Shown: positions 8,447-17,730, counted from the stretch's first letter. The stretch is 64,000 nt of DNA from Ensifer sp. LC163 (GCF_001695855.1 NZ_MBSS01000001.1:1-64000), one strand, 5' to 3'. Translations and numbers: made by a program. Notes: a model not told the origin generated them from the letters alone.

Positions 8447-9178
8447 TTAGCGATAGCCTGTGGTGTCGTCATAGGTGGAGAAGTCGACCAGCGTACCGAG
8501 CATCTGGAGATAGGCGACGAGCGCATCCATCTCCGTCAGCTTCTGCGGATCGCCGTCGAAGTCGCCGAGCTTGGCCTTGGGATAGCGCCCCTCGACGCCC
8601 GACGTGTCCGCATTCGGATCGGCCTGCGCCTTGATGTCGGCGGCAGCGTTTTCGATCATCTCGTCCGAATATGGCACGCCGACGGCCCTGTTGGCCTTCA
8701 GCGATGCCGCAACGTTCCTGACGTCGAGCGGCGTCGACTTGAGGAACGCATAGCTCGGCATCACCGATTCCGGCACCACCGAGCGCGGCTCGATCATGTG
8801 CTGCACGTGCCACTCGTTGGAGTAGCGGTCGCCGACGCGGGCGAGATCCGGCCCGGTGCGCTTCGAGCCCCACTGGAACGGATGGTCGTACATGGATTCC
8901 GCCGCCAGCGAATAGTGACCGTAGCGCTCCACCTCGTCGCGGAACGGCCGGATCATCTGGCTGTGACAGACGTAGCAACCTTCACGCACGTAGATGTCGC
9001 GGCCGGCGAGTTCCAGCGGCGAATAGGGCCGCATGCCTTCGACCTTCTCGATGGTGTTTTCGAGATAGAACAGCGGCGCGATTTCGACGATGCCGCCGAT
9101 CGAGACGACGAGAAGCGAGCCGACGAGCAGCAGCGTTGCGTTGCGTTCCAGGGTGGCGTGTTTGTCGAGAATGGACAT
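8447..9178 (-). CDS. ccoO: cbb3 cytochrome c oxidase subunit II (monoheme)
   Basis: A 243-residue monoheme cytochrome c (FixO), part of the catalytic core. An N-terminal membrane helix (about 15-37) anchors the protein. The heme c motif is CYVCH (68-72), within the highly conserved [12 protein letters not shown], and the axial Met is likely in SVMPSYAFL. It follows ccoN after 13 bases and precedes ccoQ after 14, in one operon. Confidence 0.97.
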   Translation of the reverse strand: MSILDKHATLERNATLLLVGSLLVVSIGGIVEIAPLFYLENTIEKVEGMRPYSPLELAGRDIYVREGCYVCHSQMIRPFRDEVERYGHYSLAAESMYDHPFQWGSKRTGPDLARVGDRYSNEWHVQHMIEPRSVVPESVMPSYAFLKSTPLDVRNVAASLKANRAVGVPYSDEMIENAAADIKAQADPNADTSGVEGRYPKAKLGDFDGDPQKLTEMDALVAYLQMLGTLVDFSTYDDTTGYR

Positions 9179-9191
9179 GGTCTATGCCCTC

Positions 9192-10814
9192 CTATTCCGC
9201 AGCCTTGAGCGCGGGCGTCGCACCGAAGATCGGAGCTTCGTCACGCACGCGGCCGAGGATGGTCATTGTTACGTTGAAGGCCATGAGCAGGGCGCCGGCG
9301 AGGAACAGGGCACCGCCCAGTGCACGCAGCACGTAGTAGGGCAGCATGGCCGCGACCGATTCCGCGAAGGAATAGACGAGGAAACCCTGGTCGTCGTATT
9401 CGCGCCACATCAGGCCCTGCTGGATACCGGCAACCCACATGACGGCGGCGTAGACGACGATGCCGAGCGTGGCGAGCCAGAAGTGCCAGTTGACCATACG
9501 CACGCTATAGAGCCGCTCGCGGTTCCACAGCTTCGGCGTGAGGTAGTAGATGGCGCCGAAGGTGATCAGGCCGTTCCAGCCGAGCGCACCCGAATGCACG
9601 TGGCCGATCGTCCAGTCCGTGTAGTGGCTGAGCGAGTTGACCGTCTTGATCGACATCATCGGGCCTTCGAAGGTCGCCATGCCGTAGAAGGCGACGGCCA
9701 TGACCATCATGCGGATGATCGGGTCGGTACGGATCTTGTCCCAGGCGCCCGAGAGCGTCATGAGGCCGTTGATCATGCCGCCCCAGGACGGCATCCACAG
9801 CATGATGGAGAAGACCATGCCGAGCGTCTGCGCCCAGTCAGGCAGCGCCGTATAGTGCAGGTGGTGCGGACCGGCCCAGATATACATGAAGATCAGCGAC
9901 CAGAAGTGGATGATCGACAGGCGGTAGGAATAGACCGGGCGGTTGGCCTGCTTGGGAATGAAGTAATACATCATGCCGAGGAAGCCAGCCGTCAGGAAGA
10001 AGCCGACGGCGTTATGGCCGTACCACCATTGCGTCAGCGCGTCCTGGACGCCGGCGAAGGCCGAGTAGCTCTTGGAGCCCAGGAACGACACCGGGACCGC
10101 CAGGTTGTTGACGATGTGCAGCATCGCGATCGTGACGATGAAGGCCAGATAGAACCAGTTCGCCACGTAGATATGCGGCTCCTTGCGCACGAGCAGCGTG
10201 CCGAGGAACACGGCGAGATAGGCGACCCAGACGATCGTCAGCCACAGGTCGACATACCACTCAGGCTCCGCATATTCCTTCGACTGGGTGATCCCGAGGA
10301 GATAGCCGGTGGCGGCCATGACGATGAAGAGCTGGTAGCCCCAGAACACGAACCAGGCGAGATTGCCGCCGAACAGGCGGGCACGGCTGGTGCGCTGGAC
10401 GATGTAGAACGAGGTCGCGATCAGGGCGTTGCCACCGAAGGCGAAGATCACCGCCGAGGTGTGCAGCGGCCGCATGCGGCCAAAGTTGAACCAAGGCTCG
10501 ATGTTGAGGTCCGGAAAGGCCAGTTGGAGCGCAACCACGACGCCCACGAGGAAGCCGACAACGCCCCAGAACACAGTGGCGATGACGCCATACTTCACCA
10601 CCTCGTCGGAGTATTCCGACCTCGGTGCGGCCGCCTTGCCGGCGGATGCCGGGCTGAAATCGAGGCGCCGCAACAAAACGATGGTGCCGCCGAGCAGCAC
10701 GAAGAACAGCACCCACATATGGGCTTCGAACTGCCGGTCCTGTGCAAATCCGGCGCCTAGAAGCGCCAGGAAAGCACCGACCCCGAGCAGGATCATTTCG
10801 AAAGTGTATTTCAT
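9192..10814 (-). CDS. ccoN: cbb3 cytochrome c oxidase subunit I (catalytic)
   Basis: A 540-residue polytopic membrane protein of the heme-copper oxidase superfamily that reduces oxygen to water at the heme b3-CuB centre and pumps protons. Recognisable segments are [34 protein letters not shown] and [14 protein letters not shown], the last carrying conserved His residues. I chose ATG at 10812-10814 (MKYTFEMIL), with GGGGA upstream; a longer reading adds 19 residues with no similarity. The gene heads ccoNOQP and has an anaerobox about 104 bases upstream, so expression at low oxygen is expected. Confidence 0.97.
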   Translation of the reverse strand: MKYTFEMILLGVGAFLALLGAGFAQDRQFEAHMWVLFFVLLGGTIVLLRRLDFSPASAGKAAAPRSEYSDEVVKYGVIATVFWGVVGFLVGVVVALQLAFPDLNIEPWFNFGRMRPLHTSAVIFAFGGNALIATSFYIVQRTSRARLFGGNLAWFVFWGYQLFIVMAATGYLLGITQSKEYAEPEWYVDLWLTIVWVAYLAVFLGTLLVRKEPHIYVANWFYLAFIVTIAMLHIVNNLAVPVSFLGSKSYSAFAGVQDALTQWWYGHNAVGFFLTAGFLGMMYYFIPKQANRPVYSYRLSIIHFWSLIFMYIWAGPHHLHYTALPDWAQTLGMVFSIMLWMPSWGGMINGLMTLSGAWDKIRTDPIIRMMVMAVAFYGMATFEGPMMSIKTVNSLSHYTDWTIGHVHSGALGWNGLITFGAIYYLTPKLWNRERLYSVRMVNWHFWLATLGIVVYAAVMWVAGIQQGLMWREYDDQGFLVYSFAESVAAMLPYYVLRALGGALFLAGALLMAFNVTMTILGRVRDEAPIFGATPALKAAE

Positions 10815-10917
10815 GGTTGGGTCCCCAACTTTGTCCTGATGCAGACGTGTGCACACGCCTAAAGGCGGCATGCCAGCGCAGCTTGGCGGAACCTGTCAGA
10901 ATCGCGATTCCCTCACC

Positions 10918-10931
10918 TTGATTCAGATCAA
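10918..10931 (-). promoter_or_regulatory. FNR/FixK anaerobox between ccoN and a hemerythrin-like gene
   Basis: TTGATTCAGATCAA is a full match to TTGAT-N4-ATCAA. It lies 104 bases upstream of ccoN on the minus strand and 74 bases upstream of the divergent gene at 11005, so it could serve either or both. Confidence 0.88.
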
Positions 10932-11004
10932 GGCCGGCGGCGCCGACTTGCGTCACCCTCAGGAAACAATGAGGGAGCGCCATAGGAGCTGGCGTGAAAA
11001 CAGC

Positions 11005-11529
11005 ATGAAGAGAACAAATGATAGTGGAATGATCCGGGTCTGGACGGGTTTGCGATCTCGCCCTGCCCCGATCGGCGAGCCGCGGGCCTGGCTGGCGCGC
11101 GCGCATCAGGAACAGCTCGCCCTCTGCAACAGCCTGGAGGAAATCGCCGACAGCCTGCCGGCGGAAATCGACCGGCAGAAATGCGCCTATGCCGCCAAGA
11201 TGCTGGAGCCGCTGATACGCGAACTGCATTCGGGCGAAGAGAGCGCGGTGTTCCGTTGGGTCGAGCAGAACTTCGGCGACGACCCGTCGATCGAAGCCAC
11301 GCTCGCGCGTCTCAAATACGAGCATTGCGAGGACGAGTGCTTCGCCGAGGAGCTGACGGAGTTGCTGGTCAAGCTCGGCGCCGCCGACGAGAGCGTCAAT
11401 GCGGAGACCGCCGGCTACATGCTGCGCGGCTTCTTCACCAATCTGCGGCGGCACATCGGCTTCGAGCAGGAATGTCTTCGCACGTTGCTTCCGGCCAGTC
11501 CGGACATCACCAGCGCGGACATCAATTGA
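11005..11529 (+). CDS. Hemerythrin-like (HHE) domain protein
   Basis: A 174-residue helical cytoplasmic protein. Candidate metal ligands of a hemerythrin-like four-helix bundle are the His and Glu residues in ARAHQEQLALCNSLEEIAD, IRELHSGEESAVF, YEHCEDECFAEEL and LRRHIGFEQECL. Hemerythrin-like proteins bind a di-iron centre and sense or store oxygen or respond to nitric oxide. The start is uncertain: ATG at 11005 is used, but the frame opens upstream. It is divergent from ccoN and shares an anaerobox, which fits a low-oxygen role. Fold assignment is by motif reading only. Confidence 0.6.
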   Translation: MKRTNDSGMIRVWTGLRSRPAPIGEPRAWLARAHQEQLALCNSLEEIADSLPAEIDRQKCAYAAKMLEPLIRELHSGEESAVFRWVEQNFGDDPSIEATLARLKYEHCEDECFAEELTELLVKLGAADESVNAETAGYMLRGFFTNLRRHIGFEQECLRTLLPASPDITSADIN

Positions 11530-11532
11530 ACG

Positions 11533-11558
11533 AACGGCGGCTCGAAAGGGCCGCCGTT
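11533..11558. terminator. Bidirectional hairpin between convergent genes
   Basis: AACGGCGGC and GCCGCCGTT form a perfect 9-bp stem around an 8-base loop, between the hemerythrin-like gene and the convergent PAS gene. It can serve as the transcript end for both. The T-run is short. Confidence 0.55.
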
Positions 11559-11586
11559 TCGGTATTGCGATGCAAGCGACAGAGGT

Positions 11587-12297
11587 TCAGGCGGCGATGG
11601 CCCGGCGCCTGTCCGCATGCTCCTGGATCACCAGGATCGCGCCGATGAGCTTGCCGCTGCTCGACATGCAGGGCGTCAGCCGGCAGCGCACCACGACGGT
11701 TCGTCCGTCAACGGTCTTGGCGAAGGTATAGTCGACCACCTCGCCGGCAAAACAGCGGTCGAGATAGCTCTTCACGCGCAGTTCGAAGCGCTGGATGCCG
11801 ATGAACTCGACGATATGCCGGCCGATGAGGTCCATCGGGCGGCTTTCGAGATGGTTGGCATTGAGCGGATTGGTATAGAGATACCGATAGTCCGGCGTGA
11901 TCACGGCGATGCGGTCCGGGAAACTGTCGAGGATCGCCTCGTTGAGCAGGCCCTCATCCGCCCGTCCCTTATGCGGCAAGGCAGGCGGACGCTCCAATCG
12001 CAACTCGGCAGCGTTGACCGCGCCCGTAGCTGCGAAATAGCGATTGATCAGCGACTGCAAAAGCTGTGAATGGCGCAGCACGCAGGAAATGTCGTCGGCC
12101 TCGACGCGCAGAATATCGATCAGAAACTGGAACTGAAGGCGGGCATCTTCGACACTGACGGCCTTCTCATCATAGACCGACTTCAGAATAGGATCGAGTT
12201 CACGATCCAGAAGTCCGATCAGATGCTCGTCTGCTGTACGGACAGCATACTGCAATTGTGAATACTTGAACCAGAACAGCTCAATCAGTGCGTTCAA
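11587..12297 (-). CDS. PAS-domain protein
   Basis: About 236 residues. The N-terminal half is helical and unrecognised; the C-terminal half (about residues 120-230) reads as a PAS sensor domain: SFPDRIAVITPDYRYLYTNPLNANHL, then a HIVEFIG segment and a five-strand sheet ending GAILVIQEHADRR. There is no output domain, so it may act by protein contacts. The start is uncertain: a TTG at 12295-12297 with GGGG upstream is used because no ATG lies near; the frame is open to 12435 but that extension is Arg/Pro-rich and unlikely. Its ligand is unknown. Confidence 0.6.
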   Translation of the reverse strand: MNALIELFWFKYSQLQYAVRTADEHLIGLLDRELDPILKSVYDEKAVSVEDARLQFQFLIDILRVEADDISCVLRHSQLLQSLINRYFAATGAVNAAELRLERPPALPHKGRADEGLLNEAILDSFPDRIAVITPDYRYLYTNPLNANHLESRPMDLIGRHIVEFIGIQRFELRVKSYLDRCFAGEVVDYTFAKTVDGRTVVVRCRLTPCMSSSGKLIGAILVIQEHADRRRAIAA

Positions 12298-12583
12298 TTC
12301 GAAACCCCAATTCCCCCACGGCCGAGGCCGCGCCGATGCACTTAAATGACAGGCTTTGATGGTGTAGACGCTGATCCAGGTTTTGACGGCTCCCCCCACA
12401 TCTCTCGCGAAAACCACGTGACTTTGGTCACCCAAAGCGCTTGCAGTTTGCCCCCACGATACAACGATGAGTTTACACTCATTGCCGCCCCGTTCAACAT
12501 CAGAAAGGGAAGCTTGCGGTTTCGAAGCGCTTTCAGCCGCGCAAAGGCGACGATTTTCTCAGGGAAATGCGGGAGGAAAGCAC

Positions 12584-12618
12584 AAAAAGGGCGCTGCCGC
12601 TCTATGGCGGCAACGCCC
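12584..12618 (-). terminator. Intrinsic terminator after lpxXL
   Basis: On the minus strand a 12-bp stem (GGGCGTTGCCGC against GCGGCAGCGCCC, one mismatch) with a 6-base loop is followed by TTTTT. It lies 20 bases beyond the lpxXL stop and ends the acpXL cluster transcript. Confidence 0.85.
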
Positions 12619-12637
12619 TTTTCGGGTCCGAAGAGAA

Positions 12638-13567
12638 TCAGTCTTTCAGGTGGCGCTTGATGTGCCAGCGGTCGTGATACCACAGCCACTGCCCGGGATA
12701 TTCCCTGACCCAGCTCTCGACCTTGTCGTTGAGAACCTGGGCGGTAGCATTGACGTCGACGGCGCCATCGGGCTTGCGCGGGATGTCGATCGCCGGCTCC
12801 AGCTCCAGCCGGAAACGGCCACCGGGCAGCCGGATGCAGCGGGCGGGATAGACCTCGCAATTAAACTGGCGCACGAGTTTGGCGAGCAGCGGATTGGTCT
12901 GCACGTCCTGCCCGAAGAACTTGGTCTTCAGGCCCTTGCGGAACTTCTGGTCGACCAGGACGCCGACGCCGTTGCCGCGCTCGAGCTGGCGCGCGAGAGC
13001 AAAGGACGAACCCGCATGCGACGGCACGAGGTTGCCCATGCGCTCCTTGCGGAACTCGAAGACCTTCTCGGCGACGTAAGGGTTGTTCGGCGGGCGGAAG
13101 AGCACCGTTACCTCAAGCCCGAAGGCGGAGCCTGCGACCGGCAGCATCTCGAAATTGCCGCTATGGGCGGTAAAGACGATGAAGGGCCGTGGATTGTCGC
13201 GCAGCTCGAGAAAGAGCGGGACGCCCGAAACTTCGACGCGACCGGGCGCGGTCGCCTCGGGATCGAAATCGAACAGCCGGTCGAGAAAGACATATTCGGC
13301 CGCCATGCGGCCCATATTGCCCCAGCTCTCCATGGCGATCGCTTCGATCTCGGCCTCGCTCTTTTCGGGAAAGGCGTTGCGCAGATTGGTCAGCGTCAGC
13401 TTGTGTCGGCCGGTCTTCGGGCCGATGAAGCGCGCGACGCGATCCATGAAGCGGATGGCGCCATCGGCCGGAAACAGTTTCAGGATCGTCAGAAGCAGGA
13501 AGACGAGTTGCGCTATCAGCCACTGCCGGAAATGATCCGCCGCCAGAACCAGCCGTGTGATCAGCAT
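12638..13567 (-). CDS. lpxXL: Lipid A VLCFA acyltransferase LpxXL
   Basis: A membrane-associated acyltransferase of the LpxL/HtrB family (about 309 residues) that transfers an acyl chain to lipid A. In rhizobia the member encoded beside acpXL attaches the 27-hydroxyoctacosanoate chain. The catalytic HX4(D/E)-type motif is visible in FTAHSGNFEM, and the family block GNGVGVLVDQKFRKG follows. The N-terminus carries a hydrophobic helix (WLIAQLVFLLLTILKLF). Start: ATG at 13567 is used; a TTG at 13582 overlapping the adhXL stop by four bases would add five residues. Last gene of the cluster, followed by a strong terminator. Confidence 0.9.
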   Translation of the reverse strand: MLITRLVLAADHFRQWLIAQLVFLLLTILKLFPADGAIRFMDRVARFIGPKTGRHKLTLTNLRNAFPEKSEAEIEAIAMESWGNMGRMAAEYVFLDRLFDFDPEATAPGRVEVSGVPLFLELRDNPRPFIVFTAHSGNFEMLPVAGSAFGLEVTVLFRPPNNPYVAEKVFEFRKERMGNLVPSHAGSSFALARQLERGNGVGVLVDQKFRKGLKTKFFGQDVQTNPLLAKLVRQFNCEVYPARCIRLPGGRFRLELEPAIDIPRKPDGAVDVNATAQVLNDKVESWVREYPGQWLWYHDRWHIKRHLKD

Positions 13568-13578
13568 GCGCACCTGGA

Positions 13579-14607
13579 TCAATCCATCTTCAGGATGATC
13601 TTGCCGAAGATCTGGCGCGATTCCATCCGCTCCAGAGCCCTGTCAATCTCGTCGAAGCCGACTTCAGTGTCGATCACCGGATGCACCAGGCCCCGCGCCA
13701 TCTTCTGCATGGCGTTGGCCATGTTCTCCATGCGGCAGCCGAAGGAGCCGAGCAGCTTCAGCTGCTGCTGGAACAGCATCATCAGGTTCATGTCGGTCGA
13801 CACGCCGGAGGTCGAGCCGCAGGTGACCAGGCGGCCTCCCCGCTTCATGCAGAGCATGGAACCGGCCCAGGTGTCCTTGCCGACGTGCTCGAACACGACG
13901 TCGACGCCCTTCTTCTTGGTGAGCTTGCGCACGACGCCTTCGAAGCGGTCGGTGCGGTAGTTGATGACGTGGTCGGCGCCAAGCGCCTTCGCCTTCTCGA
14001 TCTTGTCGTCCGAGCCGACGGTGGTGATGACCGTGCAGCCGATCTTCTTGGCAAGCTGGATCGCCGCCGAGCCGATGCCGGAACCGCCGGCATGAACGAG
14101 AATGGTTTCGCCGGGTTCGAGCTTGGCGTTGTCGAACAGCATGTGCTCGACCGTTCCGAAGGTGACGGGCGCAAGCGCCGCTGCGACGGCATCGATACCG
14201 GGGGGGGCCGGAACCAGCAGGCGGGCGGGAAGATTGATCTTCTCCTGCGCGAAGCCGTCGAGGTGGAAGCCGTGCACGCCGCCGACATGTTCGCAGAGAT
14301 TGTCGCGGCCTTCGCGGCACGGGCGGCAGAGGCCGCAGGTGCGCGCACCGTAGATCGACACGAGCTGGCCCGGAAGGACGCTCGCCACACCAGGACCGAT
14401 GCTTTCGACGACACCGGCCGCCTCGGCGCCGATGACAAGCGGCATCTTGCGCTTGGCGAAGGCCATGCCGCGCCAACCCCACACATCGATGTGGTTGAGT
14501 GCCACGGCCTTGACCCGGAGCGTCACTTCACCCGGGCCGGGCGCTTCCGGCTCGGGAACGTCGGTGATTTCGAGCTTGCGGTCATCGAGCAGTTGCAGGG
14601 CGCGCAT
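13579..14607 (-). CDS. adhXL: Zinc-type alcohol dehydrogenase of the VLCFA cluster
   Basis: A 342-residue medium-chain dehydrogenase/reductase. It has the GroES-like N-terminus (VALNHIDVWGWRGM, GAEAAGVVESIGPGV), a structural-zinc-type Cys set (CGLCRPCREGRDNLC), and a Rossmann NAD(P) motif, VHAGGSGIGSAAIQLAK. In rhizobia the gene lies in the acpXL cluster and is thought to act on the VLCFA or its omega-1 hydroxyl; the exact reaction is not evident from sequence. It starts 54 bases after fabF1XL and runs into lpxXL. Confidence 0.9.
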   Translation of the reverse strand: MRALQLLDDRKLEITDVPEPEAPGPGEVTLRVKAVALNHIDVWGWRGMAFAKRKMPLVIGAEAAGVVESIGPGVASVLPGQLVSIYGARTCGLCRPCREGRDNLCEHVGGVHGFHLDGFAQEKINLPARLLVPAPPGIDAVAAALAPVTFGTVEHMLFDNAKLEPGETILVHAGGSGIGSAAIQLAKKIGCTVITTVGSDDKIEKAKALGADHVINYRTDRFEGVVRKLTKKKGVDVVFEHVGKDTWAGSMLCMKRGGRLVTCGSTSGVSTDMNLMMLFQQQLKLLGSFGCRMENMANAMQKMARGLVHPVIDTEVGFDEIDRALERMESRQIFGKIILKMD

Positions 14608-14661
14608 GATCTTTCCTCTGCCTTGTCGGCATCATTTCGTCTGAAGTTTCGGACCGCCGGC

Positions 14662-15948
14662 TTAGGCCGGCTCGGCGGTCATGACAAGGCTGGCGTTCTG
14701 TCCGCCGAAGCCGAAGGAGTTCGACAGCACGGCAGAAACCTGCTGGCTGCGCTTCACGTTCGGCACGACGTCGAGCACGATGGCCGGGTCGGGATTCTGG
14801 TAGTTGATCGTCGGCGGCAAGGTGCCGGTGAGCATCGTCTGGATCGAGAACACCGCCTCGACCGCGCCTGCGGCCGTCAGGGTGTGGCCGATCATCGACT
14901 TGTTCGACGAGACCGGGATCGACGGCAGATGCTCGCCGAAGACGGCCGACATCGACAGATATTCCATCTTGTCGTTTTCCGGCGTCGAGGTGCCATGAGC
15001 GTTGATATAGCCGATGCCGCCTTCGTCGATGCCGGCGTCGGCAAGCGCCGCGCGGATCGTCGCGATCGCCGGGCCGCCATCGGGCGAGGACCGGGTGCGA
15101 TGGAAGAGATCGGCCTTCTCGCCGCAACCCTTCAGGATGCCGTAGACGCGGGCGCCACGGGCAACAGCGGCCTCAAGCGACTCCAGCACCAGAGTTGCTG
15201 CACCTTCGGCGATGACGAAGCCGTCACGGTCCTTGGTGAAGGGCTTGGAAGCCTTCTCCGGCGGGTCGTTCTGGGTCGACAGTGCCGACAGGAGCGCAAA
15301 GCGGATGAGCGCTTCGGCGCTGACCGAACCGTCGGTCGCAACCGTCAGGGCGCGATCGGTGCGGCCCTGGCGAATGGCCTCGACGCCGAGCTGGATCGCG
15401 GTTGCGCCCGAGGCGCAGGCCGTCGACAGCGTCACCGGCAGGCCGCGGGTGCCGAAGCGATCGGCAAGCCGTTCGGAGATCGCGCCGAAGAGCACGGCTT
15501 CATGGAACACCGGATCGGCCTTCTCGCGCATCGCGGCAAGAAAGCGATTGTAGGCGTCGCCCGGCTGGGTGGACGGCGGCGACCGATCGGCAAGTTCGAA
15601 GCGCGCGCTCCATTCCGGCTCGATCGGCGGGGCTGCGAGAAACAGCGGGCCGTTGAAATCGCCGGAGAGGCCCGCCTGCGCCAGCGCCTCGAGCGTCGTC
15701 TCGCGCGCCATGGCATAGGAACGCTCGACAGAGTTCGCCGCCGGGATCTCGATGAAATCGACCATGCCTGAAATGCGCGTGTTCAGGCCTTCGGTCGGGA
15801 AACGGGTGATCTTGTGGATGCCGGAGACGCCACCGGTCAGCGCTGCCCAGTTGTCTTCGAGACCCTGGCCGAGCGAGGTGATGACGCCCATGCCGGTGAC
15901 GGCGACAATCGGACGGCCGAGATGATCCTTGTAAGCGTTGCTCATCAA
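14662..15948 (-). CDS. fabF1XL: Beta-ketoacyl-ACP synthase FabF1XL (catalytic)
   Basis: A 428-residue thiolase-fold condensing enzyme that elongates acyl chains on AcpXL. The full Cys-His-His set is present: Cys178 in TACASG, His318 in NAHGTSTPEND, His355 in NKSMIGHTL, with the C-terminal glycine loop NSFGFGGQNASLV. It follows fabF2XL after nine bases. The neighbour lacks the catalytic Cys, so this is the only active condensing enzyme of the cluster and may work as a heterodimer with it. Confidence 0.94.
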   Translation of the reverse strand: MMSNAYKDHLGRPIVAVTGMGVITSLGQGLEDNWAALTGGVSGIHKITRFPTEGLNTRISGMVDFIEIPAANSVERSYAMARETTLEALAQAGLSGDFNGPLFLAAPPIEPEWSARFELADRSPPSTQPGDAYNRFLAAMREKADPVFHEAVLFGAISERLADRFGTRGLPVTLSTACASGATAIQLGVEAIRQGRTDRALTVATDGSVSAEALIRFALLSALSTQNDPPEKASKPFTKDRDGFVIAEGAATLVLESLEAAVARGARVYGILKGCGEKADLFHRTRSSPDGGPAIATIRAALADAGIDEGGIGYINAHGTSTPENDKMEYLSMSAVFGEHLPSIPVSSNKSMIGHTLTAAGAVEAVFSIQTMLTGTLPPTINYQNPDPAIVLDVVPNVKRSQQVSAVLSNSFGFGGQNASLVMTAEPA

Positions 15949-15957
15949 TCGTTCCTC

Positions 15958-17166
15958 TTATTCGGCCGAAAGGACCGCGACGCCTTCGCCGCGTGAATGA
16001 CCGATGGTCGTCACGACCGCCGTCCTGGCGGCAGCCGTCATCGGCTTTTCGAAGCTTGCATCAAAGGCGGGAACCTTGGCGCCGTGGCCGAGCGTGAGCG
16101 CGGCAAGCGCCAGGCCCGCCGGAAACTGTGCTTCGATGCTGTGGCCGACGAGGCCACCATAGGCGCGAACCGGCGCGTTCGCGAGCTTTGCGTCCAGAAA
16201 CGCCTTTTCGCTGCCGACGAGGTCATGGAGACCTGACGTACCGGAGAAGACCACCGTCTGTGCCGGATCGAGCTTTTCGGCCGGTTTTGCCAGGTCCGCA
16301 AGGCGCGCTTCCAGCTTGCCGTCGGTGCGGCTGCCGCGGTCGCTGCCGATCGCGTCGATGGTCGCATAGATACGGGCGCCGCGCGCTTCGGCATATTCAC
16401 GCGATTCCAGCACCAGGAAGGCGCCGACCGAACCAAGGATCATGCCGCCGCCGTCCTGCCGCTTGCGCGACCAGATCGGGTGCCAGTCGCCGGTTGCCTG
16501 CCCCTGGATCGCCTCGATCATAAGCATGATGTCCAGGCGCTCGGCCGAAAACGCGCCGCCCACCAGCGTGTGTGTCGATTGTCCCGCCTTGATGCGGAAG
16601 AAAGCCGTCTCGATCGCCGAGATGCCGGCCGCCTCTTCGCCCATGAAGGTGCGCGAAGACCCCGTAACCTTGTGCACGATCGAGATATTGCCGGCGAGAA
16701 GGTTGGAAAGCTGGGCCAGGAACAGCGTCGGGCGCAGTTCGGTGGTCAGCTTCTCGTTCAGCACCTGCTCGCGGTCGTTGCGCTTCAGCGCCTCGTCGAC
16801 GATCAGCGAATCGACATTGATGTCGCGCTCGCCGCCGCCGGCCGCCACGATCATGTCCATGCTGCCGCAGGCGTCGAGATTGTCCTTGAGGCCGGCATCA
16901 TCGAGCGCCAGGCCGGCTGCGAACACACCGAGGCGCTGCCAGTTTTCCATCTGGCGCTGGTCGCCACGCTTGGCGATCTGCTGCGACCAGTCGATCTCCG
17001 GCAGCGGATGCACCGGATAGGGCTTGAACTTTTCGGTCTCGACGCGCGTCGCCGGCGTCTCGGCCGCGCTCAAAAGCACGACATGCGGCTCGACACCGAC
17101 ACCCTGGCTCGTGACGATACCGACGCCGGTGATGACCACGTCGTTTGCGGATTTGCTCATCTTCAC
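15958..17166 (-). CDS. fabF2XL: Beta-ketoacyl-ACP synthase homologue FabF2XL lacking the active-site Cys
   Basis: A 402-residue thiolase-fold protein of the KS family. The nucleophile loop reads SSRTFMGEEAAGISAI instead of TACASG: by spacing to the downstream VGG, Glu178 occupies the Cys position. The first His motif is also lost (SGTSG at 308-312 in place of HGTST), while the second is kept (VGHS, His342). It is therefore unlikely to condense on its own and resembles a chain-length-factor-type partner. It overlaps fabZXL by four bases and precedes the intact fabF1XL. The whole frame is open and family-like, so this is not a pseudogene. Confidence 0.9.
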   Translation of the reverse strand: MKMSKSANDVVITGVGIVTSQGVGVEPHVVLLSAAETPATRVETEKFKPYPVHPLPEIDWSQQIAKRGDQRQMENWQRLGVFAAGLALDDAGLKDNLDACGSMDMIVAAGGGERDINVDSLIVDEALKRNDREQVLNEKLTTELRPTLFLAQLSNLLAGNISIVHKVTGSSRTFMGEEAAGISAIETAFFRIKAGQSTHTLVGGAFSAERLDIMLMIEAIQGQATGDWHPIWSRKRQDGGGMILGSVGAFLVLESREYAEARGARIYATIDAIGSDRGSRTDGKLEARLADLAKPAEKLDPAQTVVFSGTSGLHDLVGSEKAFLDAKLANAPVRAYGGLVGHSIEAQFPAGLALAALTLGHGAKVPAFDASFEKPMTAAARTAVVTTIGHSRGEGVAVLSAE

Positions 17167-17648
17167 TTCTCCGAAGCGGCGTCCGCCGCAAGTGCCGCCA
17201 TCAGGCCCACCTCGTCGGCGCGCTTGCGCACGATATCGCCGAGCGGCACCTGATCGAACGGCATCGTTCTGAGTTTCAATTGTGCGTCGCAGACCTTCTT
17301 GCCCGCAGACGTGATCTTCGCCTTGGTGACGGCGAAACCGGAGCCATCGTGTTCGAGAAAGGCTTCGATATCGAGTTCCGCCGAAGGCTCGACGAAGGTC
17401 CGCATCTTGGCGCCATCGACCGACATCAGAAATGGCATCGCCGCGAAATTGGTCGCGGCCAGCACGAGAAATCCCGAAGCCTGCGCCATCGTCTCGATCA
17501 GAAGCACGCCCGGCACCAGCGGATAACCTGGGAAGTGGCCCTCGAATACCGGGCTCTTTTCGGGAACGACGGATCGCGCCGTCAGCCGGCCAGCCGAAAG
17601 ATCGACCGTTTCGACACGATCGATCATCTGGAAGTATTCAAGGAGCAT
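17163..17648 (-). CDS. fabZXL: 3-hydroxyacyl-ACP dehydratase FabZXL
   Basis: A 161-residue hot-dog-fold dehydratase. The active-site His38 lies in FEGHFPGYPLVPG and the acidic partner Glu52 in VLLIETMAQ. It would dehydrate 3-hydroxyacyl-AcpXL during VLCFA elongation in the cytosol. Its stop overlaps the fabF2XL start by four bases. A strong hairpin with a T-run lies between acpXL and this gene, so it is probably made at lower levels than AcpXL. Confidence 0.93.
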   Translation of the reverse strand: MLLEYFQMIDRVETVDLSAGRLTARSVVPEKSPVFEGHFPGYPLVPGVLLIETMAQASGFLVLAATNFAAMPFLMSVDGAKMRTFVEPSAELDIEAFLEHDGSGFAVTKAKITSAGKKVCDAQLKLRTMPFDQVPLGDIVRKRADEVGLMAALAADAASEK

Positions 17649-17680
17649 GGAGGCTCACCCCGTTGGTTTCGGGCTCAAGT

Positions 17681-17730
17681 AAAAACGCCAATGCCGCCTG
17701 TCAAGCGCGGGGCGCGACCGGCGGCATTGG
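17681..17730 (-). terminator. Partial terminator/attenuator between acpXL and fabZXL
   Basis: CCAATGCCGCC and GGCGGCATTGG form a perfect 11-bp stem; on the minus strand it is followed by CGTTTTTAC. Because the downstream cluster lacks another obvious promoter, it may let only part of the transcripts through, giving more AcpXL than enzyme. Confidence 0.65.

Noticed and set aside
9090-10760. 556-residue frame opposite ccoN
   Set aside because: Antisense shadow: Asp/Glu/Arg/His-rich with no domain, while ccoN on the other strand is unmistakable.
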